64,000 bases of DNA from G963663315 sp965231905 (GCA_965231905.1 CBDDOO010000001.1:1-64000); one strand, 5' to 3'. Shown: positions 1-8,760, counted from the stretch's first letter. The notes: a model not told the origin generated them from the letters alone. Numbers and translations are program-made.

Positions 1-565
1 CGTCGTAAACTGGCTCGGGCTTCGAGAGGTAGCCGGATACCACGCCGACCACAGTCATTTCACCTTCTTTGTCCATTGGCCTTTGGTAAACAACAGGCCC
101 ACCAGAAAAACCGGGGTTGTTGTGGCCGTCTAGGAAAATTGTCTTGCTGTTTTCCCAATTCAGCGCGGATACGATCCCTTTCTTGACAAAAGGAATTGGG
201 AAATTGCCGTTCAGATTTCCCGGCTCAGTGGAAAGACCATAGGGGAAACCCAGGAAGAATACTTCTTGACTGATGACTAAGCCGGCGGCGGTGGTATGCA
301 GTGGGTGTGTAGGTGAAAGCGGTACCGGCGGCGACAGCACCGTGATGTCGATGTCGTCTGCACCCTGACCCACCAATCCAACGGGAAGGTCCTTCCAAAG
401 GCCATCATGGAAGATTTTCACGGCGCAAGGGATGCCAATTGATCGAACAACGTGCCGCGCGGTGATAAGGTACTGCCGGTCGTCCACATCTACCGTAAAG
501 CAGGTCCCGCTGTCGTTGCCGTTGGCGATACGAAAGGTCCGTTGCAGGATATTTGTGGTAATCAT
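1..565 (-). CDS. Trypsin-like serine protease, partial (C-terminus off window)
   Basis: Reading the minus strand from an ATG at 565 gives an open frame that leaves the window at base 1, about 188 residues. The chymotrypsin-fold catalytic triad is visible in order: His in TARHVV, Asp in DDIDITVL, and the nucleophilic Ser in NNPGFSGGPVV. The region before the serine (VFFLGFPYGLS) matches trypsin_2-type bacterial proteases. No signal peptide or membrane segment is seen, so a cytoplasmic role is likely. Such stand-alone proteases occur in accessory regions, sometimes with defence genes, but the partner here would lie left of the window. Family call is firm; substrate is unknown. Confidence 0.85.
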   Translation of the reverse strand, partial: MITTNILQRTFRIANGNDSGTCFTVDVDDRQYLITARHVVRSIGIPCAVKIFHDGLWKDLPVGLVGQGADDIDITVLSPPVPLSPTHPLHTTAAGLVISQEVFFLGFPYGLSTEPGNLNGNFPIPFVKKGIVSALNWENSKTIFLDGHNNPGFSGGPVVYQRPMDKEGEMTVVGVVSGYLSKPEPVYD

Positions 566-707
566 AGGAGAAGCCTCAAGCAATCGCGTCTTCTTATTTT
601 GAGTTCTCGGTCAGATTTGTCAACGATGCACACAGTCACGCAGCGTTCACCAGGATGAAGAAGTGTAGCAGGACGGGGCGCCAACCTGTCCTGCCCACCT
701 CTCCTCT

Positions 708-1448
708 TTACCTTCTGACCACCCCCTGAGGGTCGTTCCTTGACGCCCTCCGGTTCAGGGCGCGATCCAGGACGGTGAACGCGCCGCTGTCCGCACCGGG
801 ACCGTGTTCTTCCCGCCACAGGAGGGCGCGGGCAACGAGTCCGGCCACCTGGAGCAGGCAGTCTGCGCCGGGGTCTCGGAATACGGGGCCGCCGATAATC
901 CGGTCAATGGGCAGGTTGCGGGTGTGCCAGCTGTCGCCGCAGGCGCCGACGCGCACGGGCACCGGGTTATAGCTGCGCAGCCGCTCGTAGGCGCCGACGG
1001 CCATATCCTCGGCTTCTTTGCCGAAGGTGACCAGGGCGTAATCCCCGTCGTGGGCGGCGGTGGCGTTGACCCGGTTGAACAGCCGATCCAGCGCGACCCG
1101 GCGGCAGGCGGGAACATCGTCCATGTCCAGGCAGACGTTGATCACCTGGACGCCCCCGGTCTCAACGGCAAAGTCCTCGACGACGCGCAGCCCCTGGGCC
1201 GCCACCTCCGCTCCGTGCCTGGGCGAGGATTGCGCGTGGCAGCCGCAACCGCAGGACGACGCTGCGTTGGTCAGCAGGTCTCTGGGTCGGAGTTCCGCGT
1301 CGGCAGGAATGCCGCAGCGTTGTTCCAACCGGCGGCGCCAGTCCCGGACGCGGCGATGCAGCCGGTTCCAGACCCGGACGTCCACGCCCAGGGCGGTGCG
1401 GACGTGGCAGCAGCGGCCCTGGGCTTCCATCACATAGTAGATTCTCAT
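708..1448 (-). CDS. DUF3800-like protein
   Basis: A 246-residue minus-strand protein starting MRIYYVMEAQG. The C-terminal half has the pattern of DUF3800 proteins: DRIIGGPVFRDPGADC followed by LLQVAGLVARALLW, corresponding to the usual acidic residue, DS and LLQLADL segments, and an N-terminal strand where the family often has YxDESG. The usual DES is not obvious here (YYVMEAQG), so it may be a divergent member. DUF3800 proteins are thought to be nuclease-like and are common on mobile elements. It lies 27 bases downstream of the replication-relaxation gene on the same strand, so the two are probably co-transcribed. A Cys cluster (CGCGC) near residue 67 is unusual. Confidence 0.6.
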   Translation of the reverse strand: MRIYYVMEAQGRCCHVRTALGVDVRVWNRLHRRVRDWRRRLEQRCGIPADAELRPRDLLTNAASSCGCGCHAQSSPRHGAEVAAQGLRVVEDFAVETGGVQVINVCLDMDDVPACRRVALDRLFNRVNATAAHDGDYALVTFGKEAEDMAVGAYERLRSYNPVPVRVGACGDSWHTRNLPIDRIIGGPVFRDPGADCLLQVAGLVARALLWREEHGPGADSGAFTVLDRALNRRASRNDPQGVVRR

Positions 1449-1475
1449 TGGTTCCTCCAGGCTTGGCGTGGGTGT

Positions 1476-2795
1476 TCAGCGGGGTTGAAAGGCGTAATCT
1501 GGCGGGTCGCCGCTGCGGGCAATCCAGGCCGGACCCAGTGGCCCGGCGCGCTCCACCAACTCGCGGTGGGAGGCCAGCAGCGGCACCGTCACGCGGGCGC
1601 GTTCCATCTCGCGGGCCGCGACTGCGAGGAAATGGGTCAGGGCGATGGCGTCGTCGAAGACCACCAGGACCAGGGGTTGATTACCGTGGTCGTCGGTGGG
1701 CCGGGGGCTGGCGTAGTAGCGCAGGTAGGGAGCGATGCGGGCGGCCATGGTCGCCGGACGCACGGCCCGGCGCTCCCACTCCAGGAAGAAGGGCCAGGTA
1801 TGTTCACCACGCCGGACGATGCCGAAGGCGTCGGGATGCACCGAGCGCAGCGTTCCTTCATGCCGGAAGTAGCGGGACGCCCGGCGGGGCGGGTCCAGCT
1901 GCACGATCTCCCGGGAGCGGGAACGGCCCTGCCTGGCCAGGGCGGCGATAAAGGCGTGGACGGCGACGGTGTGCTCGACGTTGCGGAGCAACTGGCGGGT
2001 CCTGGTTCCGGCCACGCCTCGCCAGTCCAGGAGGACGCAGGGGTCGAGAGGGGCCGCGCTCCACCGCCGTCGGGCGTCGCCCACGGAGGCGCGGTCCCGG
2101 CGGGCCAACATGACCAGCCCCCTATCTGCGAGGGCCAGGCGGCGCTGCCCGTCAACGGCAACGTCAACCAGCAGGCGTAACTCCGCCAACCTCGTCGTCA
2201 CCTGGGACAGCCTTGACCGCTTGACGCCCAGCAAAGCGCCCAGGTGTCGGGGAGAGAGCCAGGGCCAGTCGGCCAGCAGGTCCACGGTCCGCTTCTCCAC
2301 CGGCTTGAGCACGGACGGCAGCAGGCAGTCGGCTCCGGCGTCCAGATCGTCGGGCATGGCGGCCCGTTGCGGCGGCCTCCGCAGGGGCCAGGGCTTAGGC
2401 GGCCCCGTGTGGGCCAATGCCGTTTGCAGGTCCAGGGGTGTGGGACCGGAGGGGGTGCGCCAGATAGCGGCCCCTGCTCCGGCGGAAGCGGCGTCGCTCT
2501 CCAGGGCCAGGAATACCGGACCGGGCAACGACGACGCCATACGCCTGGCCTGGCGCAGGCGCACCTCGTCGGGGAGCAGCATCAGGACGGCACTGGTGGG
2601 CGTCAACTGCCCCAGCCGCCACAGGCGCTTGCCGAAGGCGGTGCGGTCGGCGGTGCTGCCCTGGCGCACCACGGCCAACGTCCGGCCGTCGGGGAGGATC
2701 AGGGCGGCGTCCAAGGGCATGGCCCGGTACCAGCGGAAGACCAGGGGGTGAAACACCTGGTTGACGGCGCAGACCAGGCGGTAGACGACGGCCAC
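1476..2795 (-). CDS. Replication-relaxation-like protein, 5'-truncated copy
   Basis: A 439-residue protein of the replication-relaxation type (Replic_Relax), a family found on plasmids and integrative elements of high-GC bacteria. It aligns end to end with the 497-residue plus-strand protein at 2896-4389: shared blocks include ADRTAFGKRLWRL, VEKRTVDLLADW, RHLGALLGV (an HTH), and EWERRAVRPATM. The GTG at 2795 is the first usable start; the frame is open a little further upstream (RRSLERLDG) until a TAG near 2868, so this copy lacks the N-terminal winged helix retained in part by its twin. It is probably functionally impaired. Product function in DNA replication or transfer is inferred from family context. 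Confidence 0.6.
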   Translation of the reverse strand: MAVVYRLVCAVNQVFHPLVFRWYRAMPLDAALILPDGRTLAVVRQGSTADRTAFGKRLWRLGQLTPTSAVLMLLPDEVRLRQARRMASSLPGPVFLALESDAASAGAGAAIWRTPSGPTPLDLQTALAHTGPPKPWPLRRPPQRAAMPDDLDAGADCLLPSVLKPVEKRTVDLLADWPWLSPRHLGALLGVKRSRLSQVTTRLAELRLLVDVAVDGQRRLALADRGLVMLARRDRASVGDARRRWSAAPLDPCVLLDWRGVAGTRTRQLLRNVEHTVAVHAFIAALARQGRSRSREIVQLDPPRRASRYFRHEGTLRSVHPDAFGIVRRGEHTWPFFLEWERRAVRPATMAARIAPYLRYYASPRPTDDHGNQPLVLVVFDDAIALTHFLAVAAREMERARVTVPLLASHRELVERAGPLGPAWIARSGDPPDYAFQPR

Positions 2796-2895
2796 TCCGT
2801 CCAGCCGTTCCAGCGACCGGCGGGGCCTGGCCGTCTTCTCCGGCTGGTCCAGGGGCGGGGTCTACCAAGCCGTTGAAAGGCTGGAGCAGAAAGGG

Positions 2896-4389
2896 TTGGC
2901 AGCCTCCATTCCCCACGCGGGGGAACTGACGCCGCCCACCCGCCGCTGCTGTCTCTCCGCCGAGGGCGTGCGCCGCCTGGCCCAGGTGGACGGCTGGACC
3001 GTGGACGGCCTGCTGCGCTCCTGTCCCGTATCGGCGCAATGGCGGCGCGTGTTGCTGGAACGACTGGACGCTCTGGCGGTCTTCTACCGCCTGGTGTCCG
3101 CCTTCTCCAGGGACGCACATCCAATTCGACTGCGGTTGTTCCGGTCCGGCCCCCTGGACGCCGCCCTGCTGCTGCCTGAAGGAAAGACTATCGGCGTAGT
3201 CCGGCAGGGACCCGCCGCCGACCGCACCGCCTTCGCCAAGCGCCTGTGGCGGTTGGCCCAGGGGCCGCTGCCCGGCCTGGTCCTGGTGCTCGTGCCCGAC
3301 GAGGTGCGGCTGAGGCACGCCCGCCGGCTGCTGGCAGCCAGCCCGGTCAACGCCCTGCTGGCCCTGGAGGAAGACGCGGCGCAGGCCGAGGCCGACGTCC
3401 CCGTATGGCGTCCCGCCAGGGGCAACGCCGTCCTGGACCTGGGCTACGTACTGGCGCGGTTGCGTCCCGGCGGTCGGCTTCCTGAGGAAGAACCGCCGTT
3501 CAAAGCAGACCTTCCCGGCGATCTAAGTGCCGACGCCCACCTCGCTCCTTCCGTCCTGCTCAAACCGGCGGAGAAGCGCGCCCTGGACCTGCTGGCCGAC
3601 TGGGCCTGGGTTTCGCAGCGGGACCTGGCGGGCCTGCTGGGGGTCTCCGAAGCCCGTGCCTCCCGCACCGTTGCTCCCCTGATCAATCTGGGCTTGGTGA
3701 CCCGTTCTAACTACGCCGGAGGCCGACTGGCCCTCACCGACCGGGGGCTCGCCTTCCTGGCCCGCCGCGACCGCTCCTCGGTGGGCGTGGCCCGCAGGCG
3801 GTGGAGCGTCACGCCACTGAACTTTGGGACTGCCCCGGACTGGCGCAACGTCTCTGGCGGCAGGAGCCGGCAGCTCCTGAGAAACATTGACCATACCGCC
3901 GCCGTCCACGGCTTCCTGTCGGCCCTGGCCGCACATTCCCGCGCCCTGGGGTGGCAGACAGTCCAACTGGACCCGCCCCACCGGGCGTCCCGGCATTTCC
4001 CTCACGGCGGCGCCACGCGCTCAGTCCACCCCGACGCCTTCGGCGTCCTGAGCCGGGGTTCCGTGACCTGGCCCTTTTTCCTGGAGTGGGAGCGCCGCGC
4101 CGTCCGGCCGGCAACCATGTACCAGCGCCTGGTCCCCTACCTGCGCTACTACTCCTCCCGCCGCCCCACCGACGACCACGGCGTAAGACCCGCCGTCCTG
4201 GTGGTATTCGACGGCGACATCGCCGCCACCCACTTCCTGACGTTGGCGGAGCGGGAGATGGGGCGGGCCGGAGTGGAAGTCCCCCTGTGGGTGTCCTGCC
4301 GGGAGGCCGTCCAGGTTCACGGGCCGCTGGGACGGGCCTGGCGGACTCCCGGCAATTGGGAACCGGCCCACCCGCTTCCCGCGCCATAA
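2896..4389 (+). CDS. Replication-relaxation-like protein (divergent twin)
   Basis: A 497-residue protein homologous to the minus-strand copy at 1476-2795. TTG at 2896 is the first start codon, but the frame is open from 2785 and the residues before the TTG (GVYQAVERLEQKG) look like the recognition helix of a winged HTH, so the native start has been lost or lies in rearranged DNA. A second HTH is seen at about residues 210-235 (RDLAGLLGVSEARASRTV). The C-terminal block from QTVQLDPPHRASRHF onward has alternating hydrophobic strands and may be a nuclease-like fold. A set of two small HTH genes follows on the same strand, as in plasmid or ICE control modules. Confidence 0.6.
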   Translation: MAASIPHAGELTPPTRRCCLSAEGVRRLAQVDGWTVDGLLRSCPVSAQWRRVLLERLDALAVFYRLVSAFSRDAHPIRLRLFRSGPLDAALLLPEGKTIGVVRQGPAADRTAFAKRLWRLAQGPLPGLVLVLVPDEVRLRHARRLLAASPVNALLALEEDAAQAEADVPVWRPARGNAVLDLGYVLARLRPGGRLPEEEPPFKADLPGDLSADAHLAPSVLLKPAEKRALDLLADWAWVSQRDLAGLLGVSEARASRTVAPLINLGLVTRSNYAGGRLALTDRGLAFLARRDRSSVGVARRRWSVTPLNFGTAPDWRNVSGGRSRQLLRNIDHTAAVHGFLSALAAHSRALGWQTVQLDPPHRASRHFPHGGATRSVHPDAFGVLSRGSVTWPFFLEWERRAVRPATMYQRLVPYLRYYSSRRPTDDHGVRPAVLVVFDGDIAATHFLTLAEREMGRAGVEVPLWVSCREAVQVHGPLGRAWRTPGNWEPAHPLPAP

Positions 4390-4463
4390 ACCATCAACAC
4401 GTTCACAGGGGATGGGAGCAATTGGCAGTACCTCGTTCCCGTCCTGATAGGAGAGGAGAAGCC

Positions 4464-4745
4464 ATGTGTCAGCAACATACCAAGTGCAAGAGTGGCCCCC
4501 GGAGGCGCCGGGGACGGGCCGTAGTCCGGCTCGACACGGCGGCCCTCTGGGAGCGGCTGACCCTGCTCAACCGCTCCCAGAACTGGCTCGCCAGGGAGAT
4601 CGGGGTCAGCCCCAGCTACGTCTCCAAGCTGGTCAACGGAGGGCGTGCGCCCTCGGGACGCATCCGAAACAGGATGCTCAAGGCCCTCGGCGTAGACGAC
4701 TTTCACCAGCTTTTCAGACTGGAGGTGACAGATGACGACCCATAA
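4464..4745 (+). CDS. XRE-family HTH protein
   Basis: A 93-residue basic protein, MCQQHTKCKSG at the start, with a clear Cro/C1-type helix-turn-helix at residues 37-58 (NWLAREIGVSPSYVSKLVNG). The ATG at 4464 is preceded by a GGAGAGGAG ribosome site, which decides it over longer readings in the same frame. The stop overlaps the start of the next small gene by 14 bases, so translation is probably coupled. Likely a DNA-binding regulator of the mobile element carrying the replication-relaxation genes. Confidence 0.75.
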   Translation: MCQQHTKCKSGPRRRRGRAVVRLDTAALWERLTLLNRSQNWLAREIGVSPSYVSKLVNGGRAPSGRIRNRMLKALGVDDFHQLFRLEVTDDDP

Positions 4746-5064
4746 CAACGATAGGCCCCGTTTCGACGGGAGCAGGGACCGCATTACCGTCGGCGGCCGC
4801 GTGCTGCCCCTGGAGAGCGGGGTGCTGCCCCACGACTTCCCGGAGCGGCTGAACCGGCTGAAGGAGGCCAGCGGCCTGACCTGGACCGCCTTCGCCCATG
4901 CCCTGGGGGTGGACCGCAAGCAGGTGCGCCGCTGGCGCCAGGGCGTCGAGCCCTGCGGCGGGGCCATGCTCTCCCTGCTCCGCTTCGCCATGCGGATACC
5001 CGGCGGCCTGGAAATCCTCCTGGGCGAGGGCTTCCAGGTGACCTTCTGGGAGAGGGAGACCTAG
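4732..5064 (+). CDS. Small HTH protein, Cro/C1-like
   Basis: A 110-residue protein overlapping the end of the preceding XRE gene by 14 bases and translated from a GGAGGTGACAG ribosome site. Residues 37-70 (FPERLNRLKEASGLTW, FAHALGVDRKQVRRWRQG) form a typical XRE helix-turn-helix, followed by a short C-terminal extension ending LLGEGFQVTFWERET. It is probably a DNA-binding partner of the upstream gene. No enzymatic motif is visible. Confidence 0.7.
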   Translation: MTTHNNDRPRFDGSRDRITVGGRVLPLESGVLPHDFPERLNRLKEASGLTWTAFAHALGVDRKQVRRWRQGVEPCGGAMLSLLRFAMRIPGGLEILLGEGFQVTFWERET

Positions 5065-5177
5065 ACCCGACCCTGATTGCCGCCGGCGCCCGTCCCCGCC
5101 GCCCGCGCCGGCGGCCCGTTCACCGGAACTGCAACGAGATAACGGCGGCCCAACAACAACCGCTACCGACAAGCAAC

Positions 5178-5396
5178 ATGAAAGACACCACCGGACAGGA
5201 CCAACCGAAAAGACGGGGCAGACCGCCCCGGGACGCCCCGGAGCTGAGGGTCGTCGGGATCGACGTCAAGCCCGCGCCCGACGCCGAGGAGCGTCTGCGC
5301 CGCCTCTTCACCATCCTGGCCAGGCTGGTGGAGGACGAACCGCCCATGCCAGGGAAGGACTCGTCCCCGGATGAAGGCAGCGAGGGCAGAGGCTAA
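5178..5396 (+). CDS. Small hypothetical protein
   Basis: A 72-residue, charged, low-complexity protein (KRRGRPPRDAPELRVVGIDVKPAPDAEERLRRLFTILARLVEDEP). It contains an AT-hook-like KRRGRPP segment near residue 11 and one amphipathic helix. It lies 113 bases after the HTH pair on the same strand and shares their strong GC bias, which supports coding. Function is not recognisable. Confidence 0.4.
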   Translation: MKDTTGQDQPKRRGRPPRDAPELRVVGIDVKPAPDAEERLRRLFTILARLVEDEPPMPGKDSSPDEGSEGRG

Positions 5397-5758
5397 AGGA
5401 AATGTTGCGTGGGCCCGGAGTCTTGGACCTGATTCTTTCTCATCGAAAATCCAACAAATGCTCTTGCTGTGTCTCCTGTGTCCATCCGGAATGATTCTCC
5501 AGACGCCGTCTGGCAAAATTGAAACCGCTTCCGTCACAGGCGACTGCAACAGGGAGTCGAAGGAAGTGGAGGATTTTAGGACGCCGGGCTTTCTTGACTC
5601 CAGGCAGCCGAGAAGATGCTATGGGCTTGCCTGAACTGGGCATCCTGTATACTGAATTTACGCAATCCGCGAGTTAGTTGAAGTCGAAAACACGGGGCAA
5701 AGACCGCGAGGGAAGCCGTAGGAAGGAGTCTGCAATTCCAGGAGCAGGTACAAGCGAG
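5397..5758 (+). other. Gene-free stretch, start of lower-GC cassette
   Basis: About 360 bases without a convincing gene. GC content falls sharply compared with the preceding genes. A promoter-like pair, TTGCCT at 5627 and TATACT at 5648, has a 15-base spacer and could drive the RusA gene, but this is weak. Short open frames here have no recognisable content. Confidence 0.35.
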
Positions 5759-6166
5759 ATGCCAATACCATTCGAGTTTGTCATAGGCGGCCCCCCGGTG
5801 TCCCAGCAGGCTCGCCGCAGAAGGCGCGTCGAGGAGTGGACGCAAAGGGTGCAGATGGTCGCTGAAAGTCGTTGGGACAGCGAGCCGCCCTTCGCCGGGG
5901 AAGTTGTGGTCGTCATCACTTATTTCTTCGATGGCGCTTCCCTGGATGTTGACAATATACCCAAGCCGATCCTGGACGCATTGAAGGGACTCGTCTATTC
6001 AGACGACTCTCAGGTCTCCGACCTGCTCTGCCGCAAGAGGGACCTGAATGGCGACTTGCGCATCTCGAACCCCTCAACGGTATTGCTGGAAACCCACCGC
6101 GATTCCCAACAGTTTCTTCACATCACCGTGGCCAACGCACTGACCCAGGAGGTGACCGCATGGTAG
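5759..6166 (+). CDS. RusA-type Holliday junction resolvase
   Basis: A 135-residue protein beginning MPIPFEFVIGGPPVSQQ. RusA-family endodeoxyribonucleases resolve Holliday junctions in phages and mobile elements. The defining motif is present: DVDNIPKPILDALKG followed by VYSDDSQV, which supplies the catalytic aspartates. The ATG at 5759 is preferred over the upstream in-frame start at 5678 because family proteins begin with the F-x-I-x-G strand right at the N-terminus. The stop overlaps the next gene start by 7 bases, so the pair is translationally coupled. Confidence 0.85.
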   Translation: MPIPFEFVIGGPPVSQQARRRRRVEEWTQRVQMVAESRWDSEPPFAGEVVVVITYFFDGASLDVDNIPKPILDALKGLVYSDDSQVSDLLCRKRDLNGDLRISNPSTVLLETHRDSQQFLHITVANALTQEVTAW

Positions 6167-6834
6167 GACCTACCACGAACTTCGAATATCTCCTCACCCG
6201 AAAGACGGCTGAAGAGTACCGAAGCAACGGCTACGAGGTGCAACTGGCAGCTTCCCTCGACTTTTTCCCCGACTTCCAGGCCGACCTGTTGGTCCGCAAG
6301 GGCGATGAAGTGAAGGTGATTGAAGTGAAGTCCCGGCCATCATTGGCTGCCGACCCCAGGATAAGCGAGTTGGCGCAACTGATTGATTCAAAGCCTGGTT
6401 GGAGCTTCGAGTTGGTTTTGGTGGGAGAACCGGAAAAGGTGGATTCGCCCGAGGGCGCACGCGCCTTTGAGGGTGAGGCCATCGTCCAGAGGTTAGAGCA
6501 AGCTGGAAGGGCCCTCGAAGGGGGAATGCCGGAGGCAGCATTCTTGCTGGCATGGTCGGCCTGCGAAGCTGCTACCAGGGAGTTAATTGCAGGAGAAGGG
6601 ATATCCGACAGGCGCATCACTTCTCCGCGTTTCGTCCTCGACCAGGCGGTTTTTCGTGGTGTCATTTCGAGAGAGGAATACAACAACCTGGTCGCTCTGC
6701 TCAAGTACAGGAACGCCATCGTCCACGGCTTCGACCCGGGTGATTTCAGTGTTGGGCTTGTACCCGGCCTGATAGAGACCGTGCGGCACATCATAAATTC
6801 CGCTTCCGAAGTTGACGAAGATTCCGACGAATAA
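6160..6834 (+). CDS. REase-fold / HEPN-like two-domain protein
   Basis: A 224-residue protein. Residues 1-90 look like an Archaeal-Holliday-junction-resolvase-like restriction fold: FEYLLTRKTAEEYRSNGYEV, then D in FQADLLV and the EVK of KVIEVKS, an D-x(n)-E-x-K arrangement. Residues 110-215 are helical and carry RNAIVHG, close to the R-x4-6-H motif of HEPN domains. It overlaps the RusA gene by 7 bases. An acidic tail (SEVDEDSDE) ends the protein. It could be a nuclease or a defence component; the domain calls are by pattern only. Confidence 0.6.
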   Translation: MVGPTTNFEYLLTRKTAEEYRSNGYEVQLAASLDFFPDFQADLLVRKGDEVKVIEVKSRPSLAADPRISELAQLIDSKPGWSFELVLVGEPEKVDSPEGARAFEGEAIVQRLEQAGRALEGGMPEAAFLLAWSACEAATRELIAGEGISDRRITSPRFVLDQAVFRGVISREEYNNLVALLKYRNAIVHGFDPGDFSVGLVPGLIETVRHIINSASEVDEDSDE

Positions 6835-7012
6835 CCCGTCGCCCATGCCGGCGTTCGGTAGACACTGTCAAGCAAGCCGTTCCGTTTGGGTTTAGTGTGT
6901 TGAGTCTGTCTGCTTGTAATGGCAGGAGACAGCAACCCGGATGGGGGAACTTCGCAGGCTCCCCGCTCGGCACAGGTATGTTGAGGGACAGGCAGCGGTC
7001 AGAGGAAAGAGA

Positions 7013-7552
7013 ATGTCGTACGAGACCCAAAGGGCAGAGTTGATAAGATTCCGCCTTGAAGAGTTAAAACCCCTCCTTGAGGAAGTGGGCCGCAACACTA
7101 ACAATAGGATGATGAAAGCCTTTCGTAACCAATTGGCCCATTGTTCGATCAGCTACGGACCGTATGGGACCGTGTTCATGGAAGAACAGTCGGTAAGGCG
7201 TCAAATCGCCCGCGAGTTGCGTTCTCATGCCGAACAGGAGGTATCGGAAGATGAGCAGGGTTATGAAAAGATTTGTGTGGAGGTCGAGGGCAAGAGGAAA
7301 ATCCTGTGCCACGTCTATTGCCTGGAGCAATGGGAACAGTTGTATCACCAGTTTCGAGCAGAGTTGTCCCAAGCGGGAGAATTGATACCTTTACCGCGCA
7401 CTGTTTTGGGCTGCCCCCAATGCGGTGATTTTCCGACGAATAATTCTGGCATTGGCAGAGTTGTTTGCCCTCATGTCAGGAACGGCACGGAGAAGGCTTA
7501 CATGAGGAACGAGTTTGGAGACATCGTTGGCAACGTTACATTCGAGCGTTGA
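7013..7552 (+). CDS. Hypothetical protein with C-terminal Cys pair
   Basis: A 179-residue protein starting MSYETQRAELIRFRLE at an ATG preceded by AGAGGAAAGAG; a longer in-frame reading from 6941 lacks a ribosome site. The N-terminal half is helical and contains FRNQLAHCSISYG, faintly HEPN-like. A CPQCG pair near residue 147 and CPH near 165 may bind zinc. It is on the same strand as the REase/HEPN-like gene, 178 bases downstream. The family is not recognised. Confidence 0.5.
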   Translation: MSYETQRAELIRFRLEELKPLLEEVGRNTNNRMMKAFRNQLAHCSISYGPYGTVFMEEQSVRRQIARELRSHAEQEVSEDEQGYEKICVEVEGKRKILCHVYCLEQWEQLYHQFRAELSQAGELIPLPRTVLGCPQCGDFPTNNSGIGRVVCPHVRNGTEKAYMRNEFGDIVGNVTFER

Positions 7553-7629
7553 CCCAACAATACGGGGTAGCTGAACACGTCGGGGATGCCTCCGATGTTC
7601 CATGTCAAGATTTTAGCTTCGGAGGGACC

Positions 7630-8040
7630 ATGACCGAGACCCAGACCAGTGTCAGTTGTAACCAGTGTGGAAACACCCATTCCTACGGAATCCAATCATC
7701 CGCCAACGTCAAACCATGTCCAGAGTGCGGCTCGACAGACCAGAACATCAAGCTCGACATTTCAGAAACCATCAATCTCTACGATCAATTGAAGCTAAAC
7801 GCCTTTGACTCGAAGCTACCGTCTAGGACACAACAAAAGAGGAACCAGACGGAGATCATTACGGGACACGAGTGGTCAGTGGGACTTAAGAAATGGGTCT
7901 TCAAGGAGCGTGTAATAGATAAGCCGAACAATTTGTACAGGGAACGAGTTACGGACCCTGATACGGGGAAAGTAATCCACGAATGCGAGGAACCACTTTC
8001 TGAGCACACTGGTCATGGTGACGCCAAGAACGCGGATTGA
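7630..8040 (+). CDS. Zinc-ribbon hypothetical protein
   Basis: A 136-residue protein from ATG 7630, with GGAGGG directly upstream. The N-terminus has two CxxC knuckles (CNQCG and CPECG), a classic zinc ribbon. The C-terminal part, GHEWSVGLKKWVFKERVID followed by YRERVTDPDTGK, is well-ordered and reads as a conserved domain of unknown function. It probably belongs with the preceding and following small genes as one accessory cassette. Confidence 0.6.
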   Translation: MTETQTSVSCNQCGNTHSYGIQSSANVKPCPECGSTDQNIKLDISETINLYDQLKLNAFDSKLPSRTQQKRNQTEIITGHEWSVGLKKWVFKERVIDKPNNLYRERVTDPDTGKVIHECEEPLSEHTGHGDAKNAD

Positions 8041-8091
8041 TGTGTTTAGTGGTGCATCCACTATCAGTTAAGACAGGGGGCAAAAGAGTCG

Positions 8092-8306
8092 ATGACAGCT
8101 AGGGATAGGTTCTACAGGACCTCAAATGCGCGGATTGCGGCAGATCGGGCTGGGCCCATGTATCTGAAAGTGACGGGGAGTCATATGCCATCGGCAGGAG
8201 GGACCGTCACGTTGACGATGTTCCCGAGGAATTCATTGTGGTTTCTCATGGTGCAAACCACGGCGAAAAAACAACATTCCGCTGCGATTGCGGAGGAATG
8301 ATTTAA
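8092..8306 (+). pseudogene. Small zinc-binding protein gene with a one-base frameshift
   Basis: From ATG 8092 the frame begins MTARDRFYR, then near 8118 the sensible reading jumps one frame to DLKCADCGRSGWAHV, VDDVPEEFIVVSHG, and FRCDCGGMI, stopping at TAA 8304-8306. Two CxxC pairs (CADC and CDCG) suggest a zinc knuckle protein of about 70 residues. A single missing base near 8118 explains the break; there is no start codon in the second frame. Either the gene is dead or the base is a sequencing error. Confidence 0.45.
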
Positions 8307-8339
8307 GAACCCGACACTGAGGTGGACCCGGGATTTCAG

Positions 8340-8660
8340 ACAGGTGGCGAAGTGAGAGTCCCGCTCCTAAACTGAGGGCAGCCGTCGCTGTCGCAAGGAC
8401 GCAGGAAGCACAGCCCGGCTTTCAAGGCCAAGGTGGCCCCCTGCCTTCGCAGGGGCAGGCCTTGAGGCGCTGAAGGGCCAGGAGACGGTGGCCCGCTGGC
8501 CGCCAGGCATGAAGTCCATCCCGGGCAGATTCAGGCCTGGAAGAAGGCTCTTGCGGAGGGCGCCTCGGGCGTCTTCCGCAACGGCAAGGAGCAGAAGGCC
8601 AGGAACGACGCCGCCCTGGTCGCCCGCCTGTACCAGGAGATCGGCCAGTGTCAATGGCGG
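8340..8660 (+). pseudogene. IS3-family OrfA remnant
   Basis: The translated pieces match the OrfA helix-turn-helix protein of IS3-family elements: FKAKVA, then after an inserted palindrome ALKGQETVA, then in another frame LAARHEVHPGQIQAWKKALA and KARNDAALVARLYQEIGQ. No OrfB follows. At least one further frameshift is present near 8490 besides the palindromic insert, so this is a dead fragment. Confidence 0.65.
8438..8460 (+). repeat. 22-23 base palindromic insert, copy A
   Basis: CCCCTGC-CTTC-GCAGGGG forms a 7-bp stem with a CTTC loop, followed by CAGGC. It interrupts the IS3 OrfA reading exactly between FKAKVA and ALKGQE; deleting 22 bases restores the local frame. A related copy with the same loop is at 10605-10628. 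Confidence 0.6.
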
Positions 8661-8760
8661 GGAAATAGTGGACCTTTTGGCGGAGTAAAACCGTACCACC
8701 CTGGATGAATGGCCAGGATAAATGTCCGGACCAACTGGGCAGGGAAAATGTCACCCAGAC

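Noticed and set aside
804..2180. Long plus-strand open frame opposite the DUF3800-like and replication-relaxation genes
   Set aside because: Very GC-rich DNA gives long antisense frames. The translation is low-complexity (G/A/Q/V-rich) and no motif appears; the minus-strand genes have clear domains.
3951..4745. A 264-residue reading for the first XRE gene
   Set aside because: The first 170 residues are an Arg/Pro-rich shadow of the upstream gene. The ribosome site at 4452-4460 and the HTH fix the start at 4464.
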